From positions 1 to 64,000 of the forward strand of contig NZ_JAHBAY010000016.1 of NCBI RefSeq assembly GCF_018499875.1: a stretch of DNA of 64,000 bases, in the 5' to 3' direction. This document shows, one piece after another, positions 17,281-27,108 of the stretch; positions within the stretch are counted from its first letter, which is position 1, and each line of letters opens with the position of its first letter. The DNA comes from Kineosporia corallincola (lineage in GTDB: Bacteria > Actinomycetota > Actinomycetes > Actinomycetales > Kineosporiaceae). A program made the position numbers and the translations under genes. The notes under the pieces were generated by a model. That model was not told the DNA's origin. It searched no databases and worked only from the letters and a program-made list of their open reading frames with translations.

Positions 17281-17413
17281 TAGAGCCATAGGTCCCGCGG
17301 GCCTGCGGCCGGCGGAAATCATTGCCGCAGCGGAATTAACGAGCCGGAAACAAAAACGTGCCGATGGTCCGGAAGGTGCAACCTCGCTTGTCAGGCCGGG
17401 ACCTATGGCTCTA
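17281..17413. promoter_or_regulatory. Shared 17-bp element in the hpxO/xdh divergent promoters
   Basis: CGGGACCTATGGCTCTA occurs twice, exactly: on the minus strand at 17297-17281, 64 bp before hpxO, and on the plus strand at 17397-17413, 124 bp before xdhA. Each copy runs into a -10-like hexamer: TACAGT for hpxO and TACGGT for xdhA. For xdhA a -35 TTGTCA lies 18 bp upstream (17388-17393). A common regulator of purine catabolism probably binds here. The rest of the 321-bp gap shows nothing else I can support. Confidence 0.7.
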
Positions 17414-17537
17414 CGGTACCCGCCATGGACCTCCGCTCCCGCACTCACAGCACCGCATGGGTGCGGGGCCGCGTCGCGCACGGGAATCGGCGGCATCTGC
17501 CCAGCCACCCGTCCACGCCGACCCCGGAAGCCGGAGC

Positions 17538-18916
17538 ATGCCTACCACCATCGTCAATGGAAAATCCCTTCAGCTAGGCGATTTTCCCGCCAACGGCTCC
17601 GCCCTCGACGCGCTGCGCGCGCAGGGCCTGCTCGGGGCCAAGGAGGGGTGCGCCGAGGGGGAGTGCGGCGCCTGCGCCGTGCTGGTGGCCCGCCCGGGCG
17701 TGGCCAGTGCCACCGAGTGGACCGCCGTCAACGCCTGCCTGATGCCCGCCGGTGCCCTGGCGGGCATGGAGGTGCGCACCTCCGAAGGTCTCGCCGGGCC
17801 GGACGGCCTGCACCCGGTGCAGCGTGAGCTGGCCGAGCGGGGCGGCTCGCAGTGCGGCTACTGCACGCCCGGGTTCGTGTGCAGCATGGCCGCCGAGTAC
17901 TACCGGCCCGACCGCGGCGAGCACTTCGACCTGCACGCGCTCAGCGGAAACCTTTGCCGCTGCACCGGATACCGGCCGATCCGCGACGCCGCCACGGCCC
18001 TCGGCCGGCCCGCGCCCGGCGACCCGCTGGCCGAGCGCTGCTCGCACGCGCCGCCCACCCCCGAACCCGGTGGCGGTGCCGGCTTCCTGCGCCCGGCCAC
18101 GCTGGCCGAGGCGCTCGACGTGCTCGCGCGCGACCCCGCGGCCACCGTCGTGTCCGGCGCCACCGACCTCGGTGTCGACATCAACCTCAAGGGTTTACGG
18201 CCGGAACTGATCGTCTCGATCGGCCATCTCGACGAACTGCGCACACTGGAGATCACGGACGAATCCGTCCGGTTCGGTGCGGCACTCACCCTGACCGAGC
18301 TGGAACGCCGCCTGGACGGCCGGGTCCCGCTGCTGGCCGAGCTGTTCCCGCAGTTCGCCTCCCGGCTGATCCGCAACTCGGCCACCGCGGGCGGCAGCCT
18401 CGGCACCGCCTCGCCGATCGGCGACCTGGCCCCGGTGCTGCTGGCCCTGGACGCCGGCCTGGTGCTCACCTCGGCCGCCGGCGGCGACCGGGAGGTGCCG
18501 CTGGCGGACTACTTCACCGGCTACCGCGCCACCGTGGCCCGGCCCGGCGAGATCATCCGCGACATCCGGGTGCCGCTGCCCCTGCCGGGGCACACCGCCT
18601 TCCAGAAGATCGCCAAGCGCCGCTACGACGACATCTCCAGCGTCGCCGTGGCGCTCGCCCTCGACCTGGACGACGACGGTGTGGTCACCCGCGCCCGCAT
18701 CGGGCTCGGCGGCGTGGCCGCCACCCCGGTGCGCGCCCTGGCCACCGAGGCCGCGCTGACCGGCCGCCCGTTCACCGAGGACACGATCGAGGCCGCCGCC
18801 GCGGTGCTGGGCGGTGAGGGCACGCCGCTGGACGACCACCGGGCCAGCGCCGCCTTCCGCTCGGCCATGCTCGGCGAGTCGCTGCGCCGGTTCGGCGCCG
18901 GAATGCTGGAGGCACG

Positions 18917-18920
<4 letters not shown>
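17538..18920 (+). CDS. xdhA: Xanthine dehydrogenase, iron-sulfur/FAD subunit
   Basis: 460 residues. The N-terminal plant-type [2Fe-2S] domain has Cys at 38, 43, 46 and 67 (EGCAEGECGACAVL...NAC). The second [2Fe-2S] domain has C106, C109, C140 and C142 (QCGYCTPGF, NLCRCTGYRPI). From about residue 178 comes the FAD domain (GFLRPATLAEALDVLARDPAATVVSGATDLG, then NSATAGGSLGTASPIGDLAP) and a CO-dehydrogenase-flavoprotein-like C-terminus. It passes electrons from the molybdenum centre in XdhB to NAD. Start ATG 17538 has GGAAGCCGGAG upstream. It overlaps xdhB by ATGA. The operon makes urate for HpxO. Confidence 0.95.
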
Positions 18921-21183
<2,263 letters not shown>

Positions 21184-21196
<13 letters not shown>

Positions 21197-22005
21197 GCGG
21201 GATCGAGCAGCTGCGCCGCCGCCACGAGAGCGGGGTGCTGGTCACCGTGGCCGCCGTGCGCGGTCACGCCCCGCGTGAGGCGGGCGCGAAAATGCTGGTG
21301 TCGCAGCACGAGACATGGGGCACCGTGGGTGGCGGCAACCTGGAGGCGGTGGCGATCGAGCGGGCGCGCGGTGCGCTGCCGGCGCCCGAGCTGATCACGC
21401 TGTCGCTGAACGACAAGGTGCCCACCCAGCACGGTGTGCAGTGCTGCGGCGGCGAGGTGACGCTGCTGCTGGAGCCGCTGAACGTGGCCCCGGCCGTGGC
21501 GATCTTCGGAATCGGCCACGTCGGGATGGAACTCGCCCGCATCATGGCCCGCCACGACCTCGACCTGCACCTGGTGGACACCCGGGCCGGACAGCTCTCC
21601 CCGGAACGGCTCGCCCCGCTGCACGACGCCCGGGCCCGGGTGCGGGTGCACGCCGTGCCGATCGCCCCGGAGCAGGTGCTGGCCGAACTGCCGCAGGGCA
21701 CCCATGTGCTGGTGATGACCCACGACCACGCCGAGGACCTGGCGATCTGTGACCAGGCCCTGCGCACGGCTCGGGTCGGCTCGATCGGCCTGATCGGGTC
21801 CACCGCCAAGCGCGGCAACTTCCGCAGGCGGCTGGAGGACGCCGGCCATCCCGATCCGCTGTCGCGGATCCGTTGTCCCGTCGGCATTCCCACGGTCACC
21901 GGCAAGAACCCGGCCACCGTCGCGGTCAGTGTGGCCGCCGAGCTGCTGGTGCTGATGCAGGCCGAGTTGCGCACGCCCGAGCCACTGGCCGCGCCCCGGC
22001 CGTGA
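21184..22005 (+). CDS. xdhC: Xanthine dehydrogenase accessory protein
   Basis: 273 residues. The N-terminal XdhC/CoxI domain (VLVTVAAVRGHAPREAGAKMLVSQHETWGTVGGGNLEAVAIERA, then QCCGGEVTLLLEPL) binds the molybdopterin cofactor. The C-terminal Rossmann domain starts AIFGIGHVGMELARIMARHDLDLHLVDTR and includes GLIGSTAKRGNFRRRL and IGLPTVTGKNPATVAVSVAAELL-like endings. XdhC inserts sulfurated cofactor into XdhB. ATG 21184 lies inside the end of xdhB, and its TGA overlaps the GTG of the next gene. Confidence 0.94.
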
Positions 22006-22454
22006 CGATCGTCTGCGGGTGGCGCGCACCGTTCCGGAACGAGGATGTGAACGCGCTGCACGCAGCGGCTTTCGGCAGTGACCCGGAAGACTGGTGGGGC
22101 CGGGTGAACCGGCACAGCCTGGGCTGGGTGTGCGCGCACGAGTCCGGCCGGCTGGCCGGGTTCGTCAATGTCGCCTGGGACGGCGGTGCCCACGCCTTCC
22201 TGCTCGACACCGTGGTGGCGGACCACCTGCGGCGCGGCGGGCTGGGCCGGGAGCTGGTGGCCGTCGCGGCCCGCGGCGCCCGCGCGGCCGGCTGCGCCTG
22301 GCTGCACGTCGACTTCGAGGAGCGGCTGCGGCCGTTCTATCTGGGTGCGTGCGGCTTCGGTTCCACCGCCGCCGGGCTGATCGCGCTGCGGTCAACGGTG
22401 GACGACGAGGAGCAACCGCCGGGCTCCTCGTCGTCCGTCATGGACCGACCGTGA
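22002..22454 (+). CDS. GNAT family N-acetyltransferase
   Basis: 150 residues with a GNAT core: FVNVAWDGGAHAFLLDTVVADHLRRGGLGRELVAVAARGARAAGCAWLHVDFEE, where the RRGGLGREL loop is the acetyl-CoA pyrophosphate site (Q/RxxGxG/A), followed by LRPFYLGACGF. It acetylates an unknown amine. GTG 22002 overlaps the xdhC stop as GTGA, so it belongs to the xdh operon and may act on a purine-derived amine, though that is speculation. Its last 18 codons contain a terminator hairpin (22400-22436), which makes the extreme C-terminus unusual (DDEEQPPGSSSSVM). Confidence 0.85.
   Translation: MTIVCGWRAPFRNEDVNALHAAAFGSDPEDWWGRVNRHSLGWVCAHESGRLAGFVNVAWDGGAHAFLLDTVVADHLRRGGLGRELVAVAARGARAAGCAWLHVDFEERLRPFYLGACGFGSTAAGLIALRSTVDDEEQPPGSSSSVMDRP
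22400..22436 (+). terminator. Hairpin at the end of the xdh-GNAT operon
   Basis: GGACGACGAGGAGC (22400-22413) pairs perfectly with GCTCCTCGTCGTCC (22423-22436) around a 9-base loop. It sits inside the last codons of the acetyltransferase gene. It belongs to the same GGACGACG hairpin family as 16004-16040 and 34834-34870. Confidence 0.75.
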
Positions 22455-22732
22455 CTGTGATGCCGGATACGGTTTTTCGTGGCCCCAAATGCCTGCAACA
22501 TTCTTTTTGCCTGCCGTTCGCGGGTTCTGCGGCCCACTGAACGATCACCGAACCCGGACGGCGGCGTCCCGCTCGGTCACGGATCAGCCGTCCAATTCCG
22601 GAGGGCTCCCCGGAAGGCCCCTAGTCTTTGTGGGCAAATTCGTATGCGAAGCGGCATGCGCGCATGACGTGCTGGGGCGGGGGTTCACGACGGCTACCGA
22701 TCCCACGTGCGTGGAGTACGAGGAGTTGGGCA

Positions 22733-23818
22733 ATGAACCGCAGCGCGATGTCCCGTCGCGGCTTTCTCGGCCTGGGGGCGGGCAGTCTGCTGGGACTGGC
22801 CGGATGTGGCGTGGCCGGAATCGGTTCCGGGTCGGGCGACACCTCCCTGACGATGTTCCACTGGGCCGGCGACCAGGCCACGGTGCCGGTGAGGGTCGGT
22901 GACGAGTACGCCGCCGCGCACGGGGTGAAGATCAGCTACATCGAGGGCACGAACGCCGAGACCTTCCCCAAGCTGGTCAGCTCGGTGCAGATCGACGCGG
23001 GCGACCCGCTGCTGAACCTGGGCTTCTTCAACGCGCAGTCGTTCGCCACCGGCGAGAACAGCGACTTGTGGCTCGCCGTGCCGGATTCGGTGGAGAACCT
23101 GGCGAACGTGCTGCCGGACTACCGGATCGTCAGCGGGCACGGCGCCTTCATGGTGATGGACGCGATGGGCCTGATCTACAACACCGAGGCCTTCCCGACG
23201 CCCCCGGCCAGCTGGATGCAGCTCTTCGACAGCAAGTATCAGGGCAAGGTGACCACCTGGGACGCACCGGCTTTCGGCCTGAACGGGCTGCCGGTGATCG
23301 CGCGCATCCAGGGCGGCGACGAGGGCGACTTCACGCTCGGCATGGACGAGTACGCCAAAGCCGCCCGGCGGGGCCAGTTCAGCGGGTTCGTCGCGTCGAA
23401 CGACCAGCTGCGCAAGCAGCTCAAGGCCGGTGAGGTGGTGCTGGCCCCCGGTTTCCAGGGAGTGGCGCAGAGCTGGATGGACGCCGGCGACCCGATCGGT
23501 TTCGCGGTGCCGGAGGAGGGCGTGATGGCCTTCCCGGAGGGGTTCCAGATCATCAAGGGCTCGACCGAGGGGCAGGTCGACGCGGCCGCCGGGCTGATGG
23601 ACGAGATCTTCGACCCGGCCAACGTCAGCGCCTACTGCGCGGCCACCGCCACCATCCCGCTCGTCGACGGGGCCACGCTGGACAAGAAGTACGCCGACCT
23701 GAAGAGTTTCCAGCTGGAGACCGTCACCTCGTCGATCCAGCTGGACTGGGCCACCCTGGTGGCGGCGACCGAGGACGCCACGACCGTGTGGAACGACGAG
23801 GTCAAGTCGAGGATGTGA
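22733..23818 (+). CDS. Tat-exported ABC transporter solute-binding lipoprotein (polyamine type), orphan
   Basis: 361 residues. MNRSAMSRRGFLGLGAGSLL carries a twin-arginine motif followed by the lipobox LAGC, so the protein is exported folded by Tat and lipid-anchored. The mature part looks like the spermidine/putrescine-binding (PotD-like) class: LTMFHWAGDQATVPVRVGDEYAAAHGVKISYIEGTNAETFPKLVSSV, AMGLIYNTEAFPTPPASWMQLFDSKYQGKVTTWDAPAFG. Start ATG 22733 has AGGAG upstream. No permease or ATPase gene lies on either side, so its transporter must be elsewhere, or it acts as a sensor. The 278-bp gap in front holds AT-richer sequence with no gene I can support. Confidence 0.88.
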   Translation: MNRSAMSRRGFLGLGAGSLLGLAGCGVAGIGSGSGDTSLTMFHWAGDQATVPVRVGDEYAAAHGVKISYIEGTNAETFPKLVSSVQIDAGDPLLNLGFFNAQSFATGENSDLWLAVPDSVENLANVLPDYRIVSGHGAFMVMDAMGLIYNTEAFPTPPASWMQLFDSKYQGKVTTWDAPAFGLNGLPVIARIQGGDEGDFTLGMDEYAKAARRGQFSGFVASNDQLRKQLKAGEVVLAPGFQGVAQSWMDAGDPIGFAVPEEGVMAFPEGFQIIKGSTEGQVDAAAGLMDEIFDPANVSAYCAATATIPLVDGATLDKKYADLKSFQLETVTSSIQLDWATLVAATEDATTVWNDEVKSRM

Positions 23819-23828
23819 GCCGCTGCCG

Positions 23829-24299
23829 TCAGTCGCGGGGGGCGCGGCGCCGGCCGCTCAGCGGGCCGTGCCAGAAGTCGCCGGGGACGGTGGCGAAGCG
23901 GCGGCCGCTGACCTCGGTCGGCACGATCCGCAGGAAGCGGTGCTTGGGGGACGGGTGGAGAGGGCTGAGGGGCAGGTCGTCGGCGTCGAGCAGTTCCTCC
24001 AGCTCGACCATCTCCTCGGCCTGGCCCTGGATCATCACGCTCCAGGCCACCTGGCTGCCGCGGTCGTGGGCATCGGCCTCGAAGGCGACGGCGTCACTGG
24101 TCAGCGCGGCGGCCAGTTTGGTGCCGGGGGCGGTGCGCAGCACCACGCAGCCGTGGTCGACGGCGTAGTTCACCGGGAAGATCAGCGGTGCGCCGCCGGT
24201 GGTGACGGCCAGCCGCCCCAGGTCCTGGCTGCGCAGCAACGCCCAGCACTCGGCCGGGGAAAGCTCTTTCATGGTGCCGGTTTCCAGATGTTCGGACAT
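23829..24299 (-). CDS. PNPOx-like split-barrel flavoprotein
   Basis: 156 residues. The pattern MKELSPAECWALLRSQDLGRLAVTTGGAPLIFPVNYAVDHGCVVLRTAPGTKLAAALTSDAVAFEAD is that of actinobacterial PNPOx-like proteins that bind flavin or F420; RLAVTTGGAPLIFPVNY is the cofactor-side strand pair. The C-terminal FLRIVPTEVSGRRF helps form the dimer. No known substrate. ATG 24299 is chosen for the GAGG 6 bp upstream; GTG 24302 is the alternative. It converges on the lipoprotein gene. Confidence 0.88.
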   Translation of the reverse strand: MSEHLETGTMKELSPAECWALLRSQDLGRLAVTTGGAPLIFPVNYAVDHGCVVLRTAPGTKLAAALTSDAVAFEADAHDRGSQVAWSVMIQGQAEEMVELEELLDADDLPLSPLHPSPKHRFLRIVPTEVSGRRFATVPGDFWHGPLSGRRRAPRD

Positions 24300-24375
24300 C
24301 ACTCACCTCGCTGCTGGCCGACCTGACCCACACAGCCTCGCGTTCCGGACGGCCCGGGGTGCAGGGCCGGAGGTC

Positions 24376-24813
24376 CTAGCCCGGGCCGCCGGAGGTGCGG
24401 TCCTGATCCTGGTCCCAGGCCCGGGCGATCTCGCCGGCCCGCCGGTGCTGGTCCGGCTCCACCACCAGCACCAGGCGGTGGTCGTGGTCGCTGTACTGCA
24501 CCAGGATGCTGATCCCGGCCTCGCCGAGGCGGCGGGTGAAGGCGCCGAGCTGCCCCGGCACGTCCTGGCGCAGGCGCACGGTGAGCACCCGGTTGACGGT
24601 GACCGGCCCGATGTTCGCTGCTGTCAGCGCTTCTCGTGCCCTCTCGGCGTCGTCCACCAGGAAGTGCGCGATCGCCAGGCCGGCGTGGGTGAACACCCCG
24701 CCGCCCTCCAGGCCGACCCCCGCGGCGCCCAGCACCTGCCCGAAGTCGGCGAGCGCGCCCGGCCGGTCCTCCAGCAGCACCGCGACGTCGCGCCAGGCCG
24801 GTGGTGCGCTCAC
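24376..24813 (-). CDS. Tandem ACT domain protein
   Basis: 145 residues with two ACT folds. The first runs from DVAVLLEDRPGALADFGQVLGAAGVGLEGGGVF; the second from RVLTVRLRQDVPGQLGAFTRRLGEAGISILVQYSDHDHRLVLVV. ACT domains bind amino acids as regulatory ligands; stand-alone pairs have no catalytic part and may regulate a partner enzyme. GTG 24813 overlaps the stop of the OsmC gene as GTGA, so the two are co-translated. The C-terminus (DQDQDRTSGGPG) is likely disordered. Confidence 0.85.
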   Translation of the reverse strand: MSAPPAWRDVAVLLEDRPGALADFGQVLGAAGVGLEGGGVFTHAGLAIAHFLVDDAERAREALTAANIGPVTVNRVLTVRLRQDVPGQLGAFTRRLGEAGISILVQYSDHDHRLVLVVEPDQHRRAGEIARAWDQDQDRTSGGPG

Positions 24814-25268
24814 GCCGTCACCACCGTGGCGTCGATCGTGACCGCACCGGACAGGGAGTTCGCGACGAAGCAGCCGCGGTGCGCGAGATCGACCAGCCGG
24901 AGCACCTTCTCGTGGTCCGTGCCGGGGGCGACGCCGATGGTGGGACGCAACTCGACGACGGCGACGCGGGCCGGGCGCTGTTCGTCGTCCATGCGCCCGG
25001 TCGGCCGGTCGGTGTAGGAGAGCACGTCGACGCCGCGGTGCGCCGCGACGGCCAGGAACGACAGCAGCTGGCAGGAACCGGCCGCCAGCACCAGCAGCTG
25101 CTCCGGGTTGAGCAGCCCCGGGTCGCCGCGGAAGGCGGGGTCGGCGCTGAGCGCGAGGGTGTGGTCGCCGGGAGCGGTCCCGGCGGAATGGCCACGCGGG
25201 TAGGCGTCGTAACCGGCGCCGGTCGAGCCCTGCCAGCTGATCGACGCGGGGTAGGTGTGCACCGTCAT
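24810..25268 (-). CDS. OsmC family peroxidase-like protein
   Basis: 152 residues of the OsmC/Ohr fold, thiol-dependent peroxidases or related proteins acting in the cytoplasm. LNPEQLLVLAAGSCQLLSFLAVAAHRGVDV holds one reactive-type Cys (GSCQLLSFL), and DLAHRGCFVANSL carries the second near the C-terminus, so both Cys positions of the family are kept. Opening TYPASISWQGSTGAGYDAYPRGHS is that of the YhfA-like branch. Start ATG 25268. It is divergent from an ArsR-type gene, across a 20-bp palindrome. Confidence 0.88.
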   Translation of the reverse strand: MTVHTYPASISWQGSTGAGYDAYPRGHSAGTAPGDHTLALSADPAFRGDPGLLNPEQLLVLAAGSCQLLSFLAVAAHRGVDVLSYTDRPTGRMDDEQRPARVAVVELRPTIGVAPGTDHEKVLRLVDLAHRGCFVANSLSGAVTIDATVVTA

Positions 25269-25275
25269 GCCGCGC

Positions 25276-25327
25276 ACCGTAGACCGGGGACGTTTCGGCC
25301 GGGGCCGAAACGCCGTGCGCCTACAGT
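25276..25327. promoter_or_regulatory. Divergent promoters around a perfect 20-bp palindrome
   Basis: GTTTCGGCCGGGGCCGAAAC (25292-25311) is a perfect palindrome. On its left a -10 TACGGT (25281-25276, minus strand) faces the osmC-like gene; on its right TACAGT (25322-25327) faces the ArsR-like gene and lies only 6 bp from its ATG, implying a leaderless transcript. The palindrome thus sits where both -35 regions would be, the expected place for a repressor site. Confidence 0.7.
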
Positions 25328-25333
25328 CGGGAC

Positions 25334-26050
25334 ATGAGCCGTGACCTGTCCACGATCGGCCGGGCCCTGGCGGCGCCCGCGCGGGCGACGTTCCTGGCGG
25401 TGCTGATGGACGGTTCCACCCGCCCCGCCGGGGAACTCGCCCGGGCGGCCGGGGTCAGCGCCGCCACCGCCAGCGAGCACCTGGGAGTGCTGCTCGACGC
25501 CGGGCTGGTGGACTGCGTGCCGCGGGGCCGTCACCGGTTCTACCGGATCGCCGACGACTCGGTGGCCGCGGCCCTGGAACAGCTCGGCCACCTCTGCCCG
25601 CCCGCCCCGGTCCTGACCCACGCCCAGCACCGCGGCCGGCGCGACCTGCTGCGCGCGAGGCTGTGTTACGACCATCTGGCCGGCCGGCTGGGCATCGCCC
25701 TGACCCGCTCGCTGACCGGCCGCGGCTGGCTCGACCCGGCGGACCTGGCCCTGCGCGACGACGGGGAGCGGGCGATGACGGCGCTCGGGATCGACGTCGC
25801 CGCCCTGCGCGCGGGCCGCCGCCCGCTGACCCGGTCCTGCCCGGACTGGACCGAGCGGCACCCGCACCTGGCCGGCGCGCTCGGCGCCGCCCTCGCCACG
25901 CACTTCACCGGGCAGAACTGGCTCACCCGGAGGCCCGGCGGCCGGGGCCTGGACGTGACGGCGGCCGGGCGCCGGGCGCTCACCGGGACGTGGGGGCTGG
26001 ATCTCAGCGGGCTGGAGACGGCTCCCGGATCGCTGCGGACGGCGGGCTGA
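25334..26050 (+). CDS. ArsR-type winged-helix regulator with extended C-terminus
   Basis: 238 residues. The first 95 are an ArsR/SmtB-like winged helix: STIGRALAAPARATFLAVLMDGSTRPAGELARAAGVSAATASEHLGVLLDAGLVDCVPRGRHRFYRIADDSVAAALEQL. The remaining 140 residues are a C-terminal extension (RLCYDHLAGRLGIALTRSLTGRGWL..., CPDWTERHPHLAGALGAALATHFTGQNWL), also seen in a known actinobacterial ArsR subgroup, with conserved Cys-Pro-Asp-Trp. No metal-binding ELCVCDL motif, so it probably senses something other than metal. Start is only 6 bp after the -10 box, so it is leaderless. It likely represses itself and the divergent OsmC/ACT genes. Confidence 0.88.
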   Translation: MSRDLSTIGRALAAPARATFLAVLMDGSTRPAGELARAAGVSAATASEHLGVLLDAGLVDCVPRGRHRFYRIADDSVAAALEQLGHLCPPAPVLTHAQHRGRRDLLRARLCYDHLAGRLGIALTRSLTGRGWLDPADLALRDDGERAMTALGIDVAALRAGRRPLTRSCPDWTERHPHLAGALGAALATHFTGQNWLTRRPGGRGLDVTAAGRRALTGTWGLDLSGLETAPGSLRTAG

Positions 26051-26062
26051 ACCGCCGGGGGC

Positions 26063-26998
26063 ATGGCAGAACCCGCGCCCGCCCCGCAGACTGAGGCGAT
26101 GATCCGTACCCCCGAGCAGCTGGAGGCCCTGATCCCGGCCGCGGCGCTGCGGGCCGACGACTCCTGGTGGCCCCGGCCCGGGCCGGACCCGTTCCGGCTG
26201 GTGGTGGGGGCACGCACGCTGCCGGCGGAGCAGTGGCTGCGGCCCCGTCCGCACGACGCGGCCCTGGTCACCTGGCGCCGGGCGCTGCTCGACGAGCAGG
26301 GGGAGGCGGCCTTCCAGGCGCTGCCCGGAACCACGGCGGCGGGGCGGGCCGTGCTGGATCTGGTGTGCGGGGTGACGGGAGACGTCTCGTCGTCCTCCAT
26401 GACCGGCCGGCACCCGCTGGACCTGGCCGGGCGGCTGGTGGCGGAGGACCTGTGCCTGGTCGACCTCACCGGTGGCCGGCCCCGGCTGACCGGCGCGAGC
26501 CTGGCCATGCCGAACCGGTGGCTGCTGGCCGACAAGCTGGGGCGCGACATGCTCGCCGTGCACGTCCCGGTTCCCGGCTACGCCGGGCAGCTCGCGGCGG
26601 TGGTCGACCGGTTCCTCACCGGGCTGCGGGAGCACCGGATCATGACGCGCGCCAACTGGGCGATCACCGACGACCCGCGGCTGTTCCAGCCCGCCGCCGA
26701 CTCCCGGGCCCGGCAGGGCGACCGGATCCGCACGCCCGCCCAGGCAGCCGTCTCGCTGCACGTGCGGGTGGAGTACCAGACGCTCCGGTTGCTGCCCGAA
26801 CCGGCGCGCGACAGCGCGCTTTTCACCATCCGCACCGCGCACGAGCCGCTGTCGGCGCTGGCCGACCGGCCCGCGGTGGCCGGAGGGCTGGCGGCCACGA
26901 TCGCCGTGATGCCCCCGGCCGATCTCGACTACAAGGGCGTACTGCCCTACCGGGAGGCGGTTCTGGAGCTGCTGCGCGGGTACGCCGGCCAGACCTGA
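26063..26998 (+). CDS. DUF3445 family (haem-dependent oxidative N-demethylase-like)
   Basis: 311 residues. The family signature is clear: PNRWLLADKLGRDMLAVHVPVPGYAGQL, REHRIMTRANWAITDDPRLFQP and LHVRVEYQTLRLLPEPARDSALFTIRTAHEPLSAL. DUF3445 proteins include the alpha subunit-like haem N-demethylases that remove methyl from tertiary amines; the fold is PAS-like and self-contained. Cytoplasmic. ATG 26063, 12 bp after the ArsR-like stop, so the two form an operon and this gene may be the regulator's target. ATG 26099 is a possible alternative start. The amine substrate is unknown. Confidence 0.85.
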   Translation: MAEPAPAPQTEAMIRTPEQLEALIPAAALRADDSWWPRPGPDPFRLVVGARTLPAEQWLRPRPHDAALVTWRRALLDEQGEAAFQALPGTTAAGRAVLDLVCGVTGDVSSSSMTGRHPLDLAGRLVAEDLCLVDLTGGRPRLTGASLAMPNRWLLADKLGRDMLAVHVPVPGYAGQLAAVVDRFLTGLREHRIMTRANWAITDDPRLFQPAADSRARQGDRIRTPAQAAVSLHVRVEYQTLRLLPEPARDSALFTIRTAHEPLSALADRPAVAGGLAATIAVMPPADLDYKGVLPYREAVLELLRGYAGQT

Positions 26999-27002
26999 GG
27001 CA

Positions 27003-27052
27003 GGTCCGGCGGAGCCGTGTCCGAACGTGGTTCCGGCCCGGACCGCCGGACC
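27003..27052 (+). terminator. Long-range hairpin after the DUF3445 gene
   Basis: GGTCCGGCGG (27003-27012) and CCGCCGGACC (27043-27052) form a perfect 10-bp stem with a 30-base loop just after the stop. Probable terminator; weaker evidence than the tight hairpins elsewhere. Confidence 0.45.
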
Positions 27053-27108
27053 GTCGGCAGGGGCTTTCCCTCTTGTCCGGTTCTGTCCGGGCCTCCAGGG
27101 TGTGACGG

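Noticed and set aside
15405-17291. Long plus-strand frame across marR and hpxO
   Set aside because: It crosses a terminator and runs antisense to hpxO, whose family match is clear.
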